A stretch of 64,000 nucleotides of DNA from Riptortus pedestris. Taxonomy: Eukaryota > Arthropoda > Insecta > Hemiptera > Alydidae. The stretch lies in contig CM032230.1 of assembly GCA_019009955.1 (NCBI GenBank), positions 6,726,501-6,790,500 on the forward strand, in the 5' to 3' direction. Below, piece by piece: positions 33,000 through 44,555 of this stretch (position 1 is the first letter of the stretch; each line of letters begins with the position of its first letter). The position numbers were made by a program, and so were the translations under genes. The notes below the pieces were generated by a model. It saw only the letters and a program-made list of their open reading frames with translations, had not been told where the DNA came from and did not search any database.

Positions 33000-34640
33000 G
33001 GCCTAGTAGTTACCACTATTGTGTTCTTTCGGAAACAGCTTTTTTTCATATTACTATACCCATCGCAATCCATAAGGTGTATGATGTCTTCAGGACATGG
33101 ATTTTCTAGGCATCCATCTTCCAATATGTCTGTTGACCTTACCTTCAAATATATTTATGATGAAATTGTTCTGACTTATGGTATTGCTCTTTTTTTCCCA
33201 TGGCGTTGATAACACTTTCACATACCTCATTTAGAACTTCCACTTTGAATTTTTGGTTTACTCCATCCAAATTTACATCGTTTCCAAACTATTATATTCC
33301 ATTTTGTGTAGAGTCCTACTTTCGCTTGCGTAAATCAGTACACTCCAATCGACAGACTTAGTAAGTATTTTAATGGTATCTATGATTATATGCTTATTAT
33401 ATAAATATTATTTATTAGCACTCAATATTTCTCATATTGAAGAATAAATTGGATTTGTCTTAAATATGTAACGGCTTGAAAATTGTTTGAAATTATACTA
33501 AACCTGCTCCTGGTATCTGCTCCAGCGGTCTTACGCGCGTTGGGATTTGGGTTGCTAATTTTCGGCAACTCTTCGGTTGCCTTCTTCAAGCTGCTGCTAG
33601 GTTGCATTCCAGGGACCAAAAAAAAAAAAAGAAGAGTTTCTGAAAATTACACGCCATTGAGCGTGGAGACTGCTGGAGCGGACAGCCCGGACATGACAAA
33701 AGAGAGACGTTTGACTAGCAAGCACGATTACTATGTCGTATAGTGATACTATACTTTTTCATTTTTGTTTTTTGACTCTGTGTTGTTCGCAATCGGTTTA
33801 TTCCTGTGTGTCAGGTTGTCGATCTCGTATGGCAGTATAAATTTCCAATGTATGTCGAGTAGTTCGATCAGCCAATCGCTAAGGTTTATTCATTCTTGGG
33901 GCTAATTGGGCGGCACCTGGAAGGATTTTCGTTCTGTTTCCTGAAGTTTGAAAAAAATGTAACAAGTTTTACCGGGTCTCCCTTCAGAGAAATTATAATG
34001 AAGCTTGTACTTGTGTTGCAGTTTTATTTTTCTTTCCGATTTCTCTAAATGTTGATCCTAATTTTAGGTGTTCAACTCTTATCAGCCACAGTTAGGTCGA
34101 TCGTTATCACATTAGTTATTTGAGCGATTTACGTCAGCTAAAAGTAAAATTCGTTAATACTGAAATTGATCCAAGAGATGTGGTTTACAGAGGGATGGAA
34201 TAAGAAGGATTGAAATGTGTCCCTAGTTGCGACTGAAAAAGCCAATGGTATCCAAACTAAATTGAGTTGTTCTGAACGTGAGAGACTTATTTGGAAGGAA
34301 AATGTATATAGGAGCGTCATGTTTGCTCTAACCCACATTTGAAACTGTCCCGAAAAAAGATCTTGGCAAAGGTTTTATCGGTGACAAGATCGACACATGT
34401 GAAGAGATGGTGGCGAGACAATAGTTTCAGAATTGTAATGGCTTTAAAAATAAAATTCGGAGGTGGAAAAAAGAAAAAAAGAAATATGCTTTAGACAGCT
34501 CTATCTGATGGTGTCTTTGGCTGTTCGGCCCTTCTCGGGTATTTCCGTCGGCTCATTACGAGCTGCATCATCTGGGCAAGCGAGAATACCAATTACCTAG
34601 CTCCGTGTTTACCTTGGCAAATAGTCGTTTAGTTTTCTCT
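33000..34640. other. Unassigned stretch
   Basis: I do not recognise a gene. At 33515-33690 there is a small inverted pair (GCTCCAGCGGTC / GACTGCTGGAGCGG) around two opposed frames giving KTAGADTR and ETAGADSP, plus an A run at 33619. It may be an old transposon. The rest shows only weak resemblance to repeats. Confidence 0.4.
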
Positions 34641-34651
34641 ACCCCTCCCTC

Positions 34652-34862
<211 letters not shown>

Positions 34863-34995
34863 CCCTCTCCATCTCCCTCTAAAACAGCAGATCAGATGCT
34901 GTCGTGGTTTTGTGTTGAACGATTGCTGAATGCTGTTTCTGTGTTTTAGCGAAACTGGTGGGGTAAAATGCAGAACTCATTGAAATAAGCTGCGT

Positions 34996-35275
34996 CCACA
35001 TTAGCGGATTTCCCTTATGGGAACACTTAGGAGTGCGCAGTTTTGGTTTGATCGATACCAAACTCGACGTATAAACATTTTATGCAAAATTAAAGATGAA
35101 GTAGGTACATTAATAATCGAAATTCGACCAGTTGGAGTGGGGGTTTAAAGGGAGGAACTTTTAAGATTCAAAATACCTCCCTTATCGTTCTTCGGATTGA
35201 AAACTTGTATAGAATCATTTTTATTGCAGCTGTAATGCTTTATAAATATCCTACAATTCTTTTTCTATGAATTTT
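34996..35275 (+). mobile_element. HINE family A, diverged copy lacking the 3' end
   Basis: TTAGCGGATTTCCCTTATGG, GGTTTGATCGATACCAAACT, GGGGGTTTAAAGGGAGGAAC and ATAGAATCATTTTTATTGC follow the family A order with many changes. The first half is shortened (no CCATCGATCC or TA block). Confidence 0.7.
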
Positions 35276-35423
35276 CAGCAGATTTTAAGGGTAGTCTGCT
35301 ATTGAGATTGTACTTATGACTTGATTTTCGAAATTTTTCTTCAAATGTCCATCGGACCCTACCTAGTAAGGAGATGACGATAATGAGGTCCGTTAATTGT
35401 ATATATATATATATATATATATA

Positions 35424-35903
35424 TACTAGCTCAGTACCCGGCTTCGCCCGGGAATTCTGGAGCTGAATGGTGATGGTATTTTTTTGGCGAGGCTTTCTTT
35501 GCACACTATTTTGTCATTTACCCGCCCCAGTGTTTAGGGTTTATACCCGTTGTTGTCTTTTTTAATAATAAAATTAATTTTTTATGTAAGACTTCATTGT
35601 CCTCCATATTGTCACATTTCCCGTCTCCTGTGCATTATACATAGATTTCAGATATTAAGGACAAAATATTCTAACCTAAACATTTTAATATAGCTTATAA
35701 TTATGGAAGAATTAATGCTAATTGGCATACCGAGTTATGTTACGTTCGGTCCAATCGTTAGCGCCCAATAAGATAGTTGACTCCCGCTTTAGTTTATACT
35801 GTATATCTCGTTTATACTTTGTTAAAACACAAAAATAATATGACAAAAGTTACTCTAAATAGCAAAATAAACAACTTTTGTTATGTTCATATTTTGCTGA
35901 AAA
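35424..35903 (+). repeat. Family B repeat, forward copy
   Basis: It starts AGCTCAGTACCCGGCTTCGC with the CCCGGCTTCGCCCGGG hairpin, then GAATGGTGATGGTATTTTTT, TTTAGGGTTTATACCCGTTG and CGTCTCCTGTGCATTATACA. Later come TCGGTCCAATCGTTAGCGCC and CAACTTTTGTTATGTTCAT. It is cut off at about 35903 by the tail of the minus-strand LINE. Confidence 0.82.
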
Positions 35904-36182
35904 ACGAATATTTATTTATTTATTTATTACGTAGAGCTCCGCAACTATGGCGACTTTGCTCTTCTTAGACATGGGGGAAAACAAAACAAAAACAAAAAAC
36001 AACAACAAACAACATAAACAAAATAACAGAAAATTGAACACGAAATAATATATAGAACAAAACTAAGGGAACGCAACACAAAACAAAAGAAGAAACACGA
36101 ACACAACATAGAAATAAAAACAGTCGGTAAATAAATAAGTGAAAAGAAAACTTGATAACTTTGAAACAAAAACTAAATAGGT

Positions 36183-36183
<1 letters not shown>

Positions 36184-36241
<58 letters not shown>
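36184..36241. repeat. (AC)n microsatellite
   Basis: This is a pure CA run of about 29 units within the 3' UTR of the minus-strand LINE. Confidence 0.97.
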
Positions 36242-36242
<1 letters not shown>

Positions 36243-36257
36243 TTTTAAAATATGTAA

Positions 36258-37180
36258 TTAAATATTCTCAAACTGCCCTATTGTTTTTAAATATGTCAGA
36301 ATCGTGGCAATATGTGGGCTACCCTCAGTCAGTAGTTCGTTCAAGTCATGTGGAATGTTTAAGTAAGCTCGTAATCTGCATTCTGTTAGTAGGTGTTTTA
36401 TAGTTAGTCCAGTGTTGCAATGAGTACAAGTAGGCTTGTCTTTTTTGTTCATTATGTAAGAATGTGTCAGGTATGTATGTCCAATACGTAGTATTGTGAG
36501 CACGACTTGGTCTCTTCTTGAATATACGTTCTGTTTCTTTGTCCATCCTGTAACATTGCGTTTTATTTCCAATAGTTTGTTGTCAGTACGTAACCAGTGT
36601 ATTTGCCAGTCTTGGAGTATTTTTGTTTGCACAATCTTGTTGAGGTCTGTTGGTGTTAGTGTAATTGTGTCGGTAGTAGTCATTTTTGTTTCTAGTTTTG
36701 CATGTTTGTCAATATCAGTCATTTGTTTAATATCCTTGTGTCCGGGTAACCACAACATTTTAAAATTGCAAGTGTTTAGTGCATGAATTAGTTCTAGTAT
36801 TTTTGTAATTAGTGGGTGATTGGAGTAGATGTTTCCCATGGAAAGTAAAGAACTTAAAGGATCTGTGCATAAAATTACTTGGTGTGATCTGTTTTCTAAT
36901 TTTGAAAGTGCTAGTATGATGGCCTGTAGTTCTGCAGTATAAGTACTTGATTCGTCGTATAGTTTAACTTTGTAAGTTTTTTTTTGATAGTGGCGGCTGA
37001 GCCCGTCCCGTGTTTTGTCTTAGATCCGTCTGTGAAAATGAATAAACTGTTAGGGTTTTGTGAAATTACAGCCTTGAAAGATGTCTGATAAAATTTTGAA
37101 GAAAGAGGGTTTGATTTTTGATATTGTGTTAGTTTTAAATCAATTTGATAGTTCTTTACTCTCCAAGGGGGGAGTGTAAG
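36258..37180 (-). pseudogene. LINE ORF2 RNase H and C-terminal knuckle
   Basis: The minus-strand frames give NPNSLFIFTDGSKTKHGTGS (RNase H start, catalytic Asp in TDGS). After a shift near 36975 they give LYDESSTYTAELQAIILAL (catalytic Glu in AELQA), then DPLSSLLSMGNIYSNHPLIT, NFKMLWLPGHKDIKQMTDID, and the C-terminal CTHCNTGLTIKHLLTECRLR (CxxC...H...C). RNase H placed before a terminal knuckle points to the I clade or relatives. The last frame, 36839-36258, is 193 codons. A frameshift and the 5' truncation make it inactive. Confidence 0.78.
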
Positions 37181-37277
37181 AGTAGTGTTATGGTACATTG
37201 GTGTTTGATAAAATTGATGAATGTTGTTATTTTGAAGGAGGCAAATTAAAAGCGGTTTATGTTTGGGGCAGGTTTGA

Positions 37278-37541
37278 GAATATTTATTTCTCCTTAATAA
37301 TTCAAACCTATGCATAATGCACAGGAGACGGGAAATATGACAATATGGAGGACAGTAAAGTCTTACATGAAATATTAATTTTATTATTAACAAATCCATA
37401 GCAACGACAGGTATAATAAACTCTAAACACTGGGACGGGAAAATGTCAAAATATTGTGCAAAGTAAAGCCTTGCCAAAAAAATAATACCATCACCATTCA
37501 GCCTCAAATGAATTCCCGGGCGAAGCCGGGTATCTGAGCTA
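37278..37541 (-). repeat. Family B repeat, inverted copy
   Basis: On the minus strand it starts AGCTCAGATACCCGGCTTCG and follows the family order to CTCCTGTGCATTATGCATAG and TTAAGGAGAAATAAATATTC. Its first 230 bp are roughly 90% identical by eye to the forward copy at 35424, so the two form a long inverted repeat around the LINE. Confidence 0.82.
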
Positions 37542-37595
<54 letters not shown>

Positions 37596-37790
37596 GTTAC
37601 CACTCAAGTGGCTGGCAGACCATTTTCTTTACAATTCAGAAGTCGTTTCCATTGGGAGATTATTAGAATTAACTGAATGATTTCTGTATTCACTCGCAGT
37701 GGTGTTAATTGTTAGCAGTATGCAGATTTCGCTATTTTTCAACTTTACGCGGGAAATCTGCTTAGTTTACGCAGCCCCTGCGTGACGGAC

Positions 37791-40056
37791 TTTTATTGGA
37801 TTTGGAATGATTGTTGCTCCAAGATCCAACCTGAAGCTGTTGACGATAAAGTAGCTGTAGGTTATCTCATACTGTGTCCTTTTTATTGGATTGTTGCATT
37901 TAGCATGAAATTGTAGTAGAATGAGCATGTACAGCTCCTAGATCCAACCTTAAACTGTTGACGATAAAGTAGCTGTAGGTTATCTCATACTGTGTCCTTT
38001 TTATTGGATTGTTGCATTTAGCATGGGATTGTAGTAGAATGAGCATGTACAGCTCCTAGATCCAACCTTACACCGTTGACGATAAAGTAGCTATAAGTTA
38101 TCTCATACTGTGTCCTTTTTATTGGATTGCTACATTTAGCTTGGAATTGTAGTAGAATGAGCATGTACAGCTCCTAGATCCAACCTTAAGCTGTTGACGA
38201 TTAAGTAGCTTTAGGTTATCTCATACTGTGTCCTTTTTATTTGATTGTTGCATTTAGCATGGAATTGTAGTAGAATGAGCATGTACAGCTCCAAGATCCA
38301 ATCTTAAACCGTTGACGATAAAGTAGCTGTAGGTTATCTCATACTGTGTCCTTTTTATTGGATTGTTGCATTTAGCTTGGAATTGTAGTAGAATGAGCAT
38401 GTACAGCTCCTAGATCCAACCTTACACCGTTGACGATAAAGTAGCTGTAGGTTATCTCATACTGTGTCCTTTTTATTGGATTGTTGCATTTAGCATGGAA
38501 TTGTAGTAGAATGAGCATGTACAGCTCCTAGATCCAACCTTAAACCGTTGACGATAAAGTAGCTGTATGTTATCTCATACTGTGTCCTTTTTATTGGATT
38601 GTTGCATTTAGCTTGGAATTGTAGTAGAATGAGCATGTACAGCTCCTAGATCCAACCTTAAACCGTTGACGATAAAGTAGCTTTAGGTTATCTCATACTG
38701 TGTCCTTTTTATTGGATTGTTGCATTTAGCATGGGATTGTAGTAGAATGAGCATGTACAGCTCCAAGATCCAACCTTAAGCTGTTGACGATTAAGTAGCT
38801 TTAGGTTATCTCATACTGTGTCCTTTTTATTTGATTGTTGCATTTAGCATGGAATTGTAGTAGAATGAGCATGTACAGCTCCTAGGTCCAACCTTAAACC
38901 GTTGACGATAAAGTAGCTGTAGGTTATCTCATACTGTGTCCTTTTTATTTGATTGTTGCATTTAGCATGGAATTGTAGTAGAATGAGCATGTACAGCTCC
39001 TAGATCCAACCTTAAGCTGTTGACGATAAAGTAGCTGTAGGTTATCTCATACTGTGTCCTTTTTATTGGATTGTTGCATTTAGCATGGGATTGTAGTAGA
39101 ATGAGCATGTACAGCTCCTAGATCCAACCTTACACCGTTGACGATAAAGTAGCTGTATGTTATCTCATACTGTGTCCTTTTTATTGGATTGTTGCATTTA
39201 GCTTGGAATAGTAGTAGAATGAGCATGTACAGCTCCTAGATCCAACCTGAAGCTGCTGACGATAAAGTAGCTGTAGGTTATCTCATACTGTGTCCTTTTT
39301 ATTTGATTGTTGCATTTAGCATGGAATTGTAGTAGAATGAGCATGTACAGCTCCTAGATCCAACCTTAAACCGTTGACGATAAAGTAGCTGTAGGTTATC
39401 TCATACTGTGTCCTTTTTATTGGATTGTTGCATTTAGCTTGGAATTGTAGTAGAATGAGCATGTACAGCTCCTAGATCCAACCTTAAACCGTTGACGATA
39501 AAGTAGCTGTAGGTTATCTCATACTGTGTCCTTTTTATTGGATTGTTGCATTTAGCATGGGATTGTAGTAGAATGAGCATGTACAGCTCCTAGATCCAAC
39601 CTTAAACCGTTGACGATAAAGTAGCTGTAGGTTATCTCATACTGTGTCCTTTTTATTGGATTGTTGCATTTAGCTTGGAATAGTAGTAGAATGAGCATGT
39701 ACAGCTCCTAGATCCAACCTGAAGCTGTTGACGATAAAGTAGCTGTAGGTTATCTCATACTGTGTCCTTTTTATTGGATTGTTGCATTTAGCACGGGATT
39801 GTAGTAGAATGAGCATGTACAGCTCCTAGATCCAACCTTAAACCGTTGACGATAAAGTAGCTGTAGGTTATCTCATACTGTGTCCTTTTTATTTGATTGT
39901 TGCATTTAGCATGGAATTGTAGTAGAATGAGCATGTACAGCTCCTAGATCCAACCTTAAACCGTTGACGATAAAGTAGCTGTAGGTTATCTCATACTGTG
40001 TCCTTTTTATTGGATTGTTGCATTTAGCATGGGATTGTAGTAGAATGAGCATGTAT
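37791..40056 (+). repeat. 118-bp satellite, about 19 copies, abutting a HINE 3' end
   Basis: The phrase ACTGTGTCCTTTTTATTGG recurs at 37871, 37989, 38107, 38225, 38343 and 38461, an exact 118-bp period that continues to 40056. Units differ at a few recurrent sites (GCATGGGATTG / GCTTGGAATTG; TTAAACC / TTACACC / TTAAGCTG; TTGG / TTTG; GCTGTAGG / GCTTTAGG) combined in different ways. The first unit is about 10 bp short and diverged. The left end coincides with the last base of family A (GACGGAC|TTTTATTGG). No coding potential is seen. Confidence 0.96.
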
Positions 40057-41850
40057 AAGAGCTGGAAAGCAGCTGGTTAAAAAAGCAGATAGAGATAGGT
40101 GTGTAGGTGGGGGTTTGTGCTTTGTCCATTGAGGGGAGTAACTTCATTGAGGTTTGGTAAGCACACCTGTTGATACAGCAGCCCCTCTCTCAAACATCCT
40201 CAATCCACTTTCTCTCTCCTTATATCACCCACTTATTTACAATTTATATCGCCCGCCCTCTGACGAATTTAAAACAGGGGTTTTTAGCAGATTTCACTTA
40301 AGGAAAAATCGGCTTTTGAGGTTCTCCTCATGACGTAGGAATGCCTTCAATGTTATATTTCCTTTAGTGTTGGAAGTAGGCCCGAGGAAATTTAGATGTT
40401 TTTCGCAAACAGTTATTAACTCAATGTACAAGCCTTGTTAAACAATGAAGACCTGGAAAGAGCTGTCTCTTGTAGCCTCATTATGACCTTGGGAAGGCAG
40501 CGGCCACCTTGGATCTACCGAGGAAAGTGTTTTTTTTCTAATTTGGTTATTAATCAAATTTTTTTTGGCCCTATCAGTTCTCACACTGCGTCACTGATCC
40601 ATTAAACGTATCATGTTGAGCTGAAATTTCTATTTCCGCTCAAGGTAACGCCTCAACTTTAGTTAGTTCTCCTATAACTGCTCCCTGTTTACGCGAGTCT
40701 ACTGCTACTGCTTGACTGAAACGAGACCAATTAATAAAAACTGTCGTTTTGTTGATTTTTTTTTTTGGGGGGGGGGAGGTCGTTGGTTCAAACTTGTAAG
40801 TTTGGAAAAAGAATTACAAGATCCATGATAAAAGTTTATATTATGACTGAAAGTCCTTCGCTATACCGATTTACTCGCTGGATTTACTCGACTGGCCCCG
40901 GTAGGAAGCTGGTGTACTATATTCGTTTGTGGTTACATCATGATTGGTGTTACATCACTTGGCTGATATGCAGTCGGACCTCCACGATGCTTGATCTTTA
41001 GATTTTAATGCTATGGGTATTAGAACTAAGTCTTTATGACTGTGGAACTATAAGGCGCGAGTTTATGAGCCTTTCAGAGCGAGGTGAAGCAACAACTTCA
41101 TAGTTTAAAAAGTAGCTATTTTAGCTTCACCACTACTTTCTCAGCCATTCAAGTTAGTACCAGTGATATACGGCTAGTACTCTTCTCGGGCAACACTGGA
41201 ATAAGTTATAGTTGATTGGCCTTTGTGAAAAAATTCTGAATGTTCTCTACCTTTCGTGACCACAATGAAATTATTGGGCACATGCTTTATAAGTTTATCG
41301 GCCAACTTATTCTTCATGTGTCCCTCTCCGCTTACAACAGAAAATCCTAATTAATTCCAGCCTTTATAATATATCTGAATTTCGTCTAGTGAATCAAAAA
41401 CTTTATTTTGGATGTATGGATTATCGGTCTCATCAACAAGTGATGTGACTGTGGTTTGGGCAAGGGCACCTGTTGATATATGAGCTAGTCAACCCTGCGT
41501 TTGGTATCCCACTCAGCATTCCACTTGTCAACACTACTCGAAATTAAATTATCCGTAACCTAGGAAGGCTGAGAGACTTTGGTGTTGTAATAACAATGCC
41601 AATATGTCCTTGACAACCATCATTGGTTTTATTTATACAGGAGCAGCCGCTACTGTGCAATTAGCTCAAAGTTTAACAATGTAAAATAAATACAAAATTA
41701 TAGAATAATAACAATAACTGTGCCAACAAATTAAACATCAAGCAGAATTAATAAACATTAGACTAATAATAAAGACAGCAATTTATTAATATGGTTTTAA
41801 TGAAAAAAGTTTGTTATTCCTATATACTAGTACATTATAGCACAAAATGG
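40057..41850. other. Mostly unassigned stretch with a HINE 5' scrap
   Basis: A family A 5' fragment (TTAGCAGATTTCACTTAAGG ... CTCATGACG) lies at 40285-40336. The open frame at 40765-41001 starts in a T/G run and shows no known family. No other feature is supported. Confidence 0.5.
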
Positions 41851-41883
41851 CATATTATTATTATTGTTTATTAACGGCCACTT

Positions 41884-42776
41884 TCAGCAGATTTCCCTTA
41901 AGGGAAATCAGCTATTGAGGTCTTACTCATTTTTGAAAAATTTCTTCAAATGTCCATCGATTAGGGATGGGTATCGAACTACAAAACATCGATTATTGGC
42001 AACCGATTAATATTTGCACTAATTAATCGACACGTCGATTAATCGACGACAAAAAAATCAATTAATCGACAAAAACCAAGAAAAAACAAATTTCAATATT
42101 TATATATATGTTAATTGCTAGTTATTTTTATATTGTTATTGAGGATTAACTAACCTCTTTCAATTATCTTTTAACAATTGCAGTTACCAGACAATCGAAG
42201 GTTTTACACATCTTTTTTGTTTGAGCTTACTAGCACATTTAAAAAATATAAATTACATTTCAAAAATTAAAATTTAAAATTAAAAAACTTAATCTAAATA
42301 TTGTAAAAAAAATCTTTGTTTGCATTAAAAATACTTATTCAGCAAGGTACATGTTTCGTGGATCATCCACGAATTATGGTTTTTAATTTTAAATTTTTAT
42401 TCTTGAAATGTAATTTATATATTTTTAATTTTTTTTTAAATTTTAATTGTTAAAAGATAATTGAAAGAGGTTAGTTAATCCTCAATAAAAATAAAAAACA
42501 AATTTTTAGTGATTGAAATGTAGCTAGTATTGAAAAAAAATCGATTGTGGAAAAGTTGAACAATTAGCTTAAATATATGAAAAATTAGTCTCAACTCTCA
42601 CTTAAGAAAAAGAAAAGAAGAAAAAAAAATTAAGTAATCGTGATTAAAGCATCGATTACCAGATTAATCAAGCATCGTAAACATCGATTAAAAATACACC
42701 GATTATTTGGAGTATTAAACGATTATTATCCCTACCATTGATCCTACCCAGGATATGACAAAAATGAGGTCCGGTC

Positions 42777-42838
<62 letters not shown>

Positions 42839-43294
42839 CTGTTAACGCTCTAGCGATCGCAATTTTTGTTTGATCGTTACCAAACTTGATATATAATCGT
42901 TTTATGTAAAAAGAAAGATCAAGTTCGTTAATGGCTGAAATCGGACCAGTGGGAGGGGAGTTTTTTGAAAGTTCGAAATATCTCCGTTAGTATACGTCAG
43001 ATCGAAAAATTGTACAGAATCAAACTTATTGGAAATTAAATTTACTATAAATATTGTTCTATACATTTATAATCTATCTGGAATATTAACCGAGATATTT
43101 GCATTTGTATTGTGTGTGGTCGGCTATGTTCGGGACTATCCGCCGAGATCTAGTGCGGCCGCTTCCGTAACTATTCGTCCCTGGCGAATAAGACTAGAGA
43201 ACCTTACTACTACCGTTATTATTAGGCAGATTTCTCTATTGTAAAACTTCACGTGGAAAATCTTCTTAGTTTACGCAGCCCCTGCGTGACGGAC
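41884..43294 (+). mobile_element. HINE family A, short form, inserted in a SINE and itself split by a hAT MITE
   Basis: It starts CAGCAGATTTCCCTTAAGGG, is interrupted at 41962-42734, resumes with CCATTGATCCTACCC and (TA)n 42783-42835, and ends GCAGCCCCTGCGTGACGGAC before TTTTTT. The subterminal repeat reads GTGGAAAATCTTCTTAG. The flanks on both sides belong to one SINE, so the insertion point is visible and falls between T's. Confidence 0.88.
41962..42734. mobile_element. hAT-like MITE with 8-bp TSD and internal foldback
   Basis: The ends are TAGGGATGGGTATCG (left) and the complement of CGATTATTATCCCTA (right). The host HINE sequence CCATCGAT (41954-41961) is repeated as CCATTGAT (42735-42742), an 8-bp target duplication. 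Subterminal ATTAATCGACACGTCGATTA motifs occur at the left, and GATTAAAGCATCGATTACC and ACATCGATT motifs at the right. Inside, GAGGATTAACTAACCTCTTT (42143) is inverted as AAAGAGGTTAGTTAATCCTC (42464), giving arms of about 150-200 bp. No transposase is seen. Confidence 0.85.
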
Positions 43295-43993
43295 TTTTTT
43301 ATTACTATAGCTAATTGGGACGGATTATCTAGCCAGGGCGAGGCTAAGGAATTTATTTAAGTGAGTCCTTCCCTAAATATAGACTTATTGCCCAGTGGGG
43401 AATCGAACTCGCCAATCAAGGTTTACCATGTGAGCCTTAAAGCCAACGATTTACCTCACACGGCTAATCTGAGCTCCTTGTTATTTTTATGTTGTTATTT
43501 TTTTTAAATTACTACTATTGGAGGTCATGGCCACTCGGTCTTCTCACAACCAATAATGAAAATTAGATAACCCCTAATGTCCTAACTCAGAACCCGAGGG
43601 ATATATGGCAGTTGGATTCATCTTTCTATGGAAATGGCTGTTGGTAACCCAAATATCTCTTGCTGTGATTACATTCCAATCTTCCAAATCTTCCGACTTC
43701 CAAGTGGAAAATGCAAAGAATGTAAAACACTGATTCCTGTTAATTCCAGAAAAATACGACTGTTGTCAAAGATTCTACTCAGGTTCCTGATGAATGAATT
43801 AATCATTTCGATTTGGGTTTCGATCCAGTGTAGCTGATGATACGAAAGCGTTTGAAGATTGGACTTAACAAGGAATGGAGCCATGAAGTATTGGAGTCTT
43901 TCAAATCCTGTCGTTTTTTTCTCATAGTATTTACCTCATTATGCAGTTCAGAACAAGGATAATGTTGTCATACTCCACATAAATAGTTGAATA

Positions 43994-44490
43994 AAGTCCA
44001 TCACGCAGATGATGCGTAAACTAAGCAGATTTCCCACGTGCTGGTATAACTCACTTGTGGTCTATCTCACCATATATTCTGAATTTCTATGTAAAAAAAC
44101 TGACGAGTGTTATTGGAGGGGATGTTTACTAAAAACTGAAATCAAGAAAGAAAGAATAACGTGTTTAATAATTGCGTTACGAAGAAATGTGTAAGACAAC
44201 AAGTATTAATTGTTTAACAAGATTGGTTCTCTAACATTTAACGATCCGACTCATTGTAACGGAGATATTTTGAATTTTCAATTGCCCCTTCCTTCTAAAT
44301 CCCGACTTTTCCACGCCTGATTTCAGCTACTAACAAATATGATCTTTCGTGTGTATGTGACGTGAGTAGGAGTAGGAGTTTACTTAAGGCTGAAATCTTA
44401 TAAAAATCAGATATCTCGGTTAATATTTAAGATAGAGACAAATGTATATAATAATTTTTACGGTACATTTAATTTGTAGGATAAAAAAAA
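43994..44490 (-). mobile_element. HINE family A, rearranged minus-strand pieces
   Basis: GTCCATCACGCAGATGATGC ... CTAAGCAGATTTCCCACGTG is a minus-strand 3' end. It is followed by a middle block (GATCCGACTCATTGTAACGG, TCCTTCTAAATCCCG, CTGATTTCAGCTACTAAC). A second middle block then appears in the same orientation (GAGTTTACTTAAGGCTGAAA, ATATCTCGGTTAATATTTAA). This looks like at least two overlapping decayed copies. Confidence 0.65.
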
Positions 44491-44555
44491 AAAAATAGTT
44501 TTTATCCATTGAAATTATATAATTGTTCACGTAATTTTATTAGTCTTTACAGTTT

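Larger units (their letters stand above)
35905..37277 (-). mobile_element. I-type LINE, 5'-truncated, minus strand
   Basis: It has an RNase H domain, C-terminal knuckle, T-rich 3' UTR and an AAATAAATAAATA tail (forward 35909-35927 as TTTATTTATTTA). It lies between two convergent family B copies. The 3' UTR carries the (AC)n tract at 36184-36241 and ends with AAGAGCAAAGTCGCCATAGT-type sequence, resembling the 3' UTR fragment at 44556-44882. Confidence 0.75.
35276..37790 (+). mobile_element. HINE family A copy split by a 2.1-kb composite insertion
   Basis: The 5' part 35276-35425 (CAGCAGATTTTAAGGGTAGT, CCATCGGACCCTACC) ends in (TA)n. The 3' part resumes in (TA)n at 37542-37591 (TACCTGTTACCACTCAAGTG, long-form module) and ends GCGGGAAATCTGCTTAG, GCAGCCCCTGCGTGACGGAC at 37790. 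Everything between (35424-37541) is the family B / LINE / family B block. The next base begins the 118-bp satellite. Confidence 0.75.
41857..43478 (-). mobile_element. tRNA-derived SINE, minus strand, split by a HINE
   Basis: The 3' tail (forward ATTATTATTATTG ... TTAACGGCCACTT) lies at 41857-41883. The body resumes at 43301 (CTAATTGGGACGGATTATCT, TCTAGCCAGGGCGAGGCTAA, GGGGAATCGAACTCGCC) and the head ends near 43478 (CACACGGCTAATCTGAGCTC). Compared with the copies at 47508 and 57600 it is one SINE interrupted inside the run of T's next to its GTCCACTTTT end. The B box is GAGTTCGATTC on the minus strand. Confidence 0.8.

Noticed and set aside
33483..33743. Possible 86-codon protein with a basic patch
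   Set aside because: The lysine run is a homopolymer and the opposite strand is equally open. No family is recognised, so it was left as unassigned sequence.
37791..40056. CRISPR-like array of regularly spaced repeats
   Set aside because: The whole 118-bp unit repeats, with no unique spacers, in a eukaryotic context. It is a satellite.
41962..42734. Reading the block as part of the HINE family
   Set aside because: The 8-bp duplication of host CCATCGAT and the TAGGGATGGGTATCG termini show a separate hAT-type insertion.
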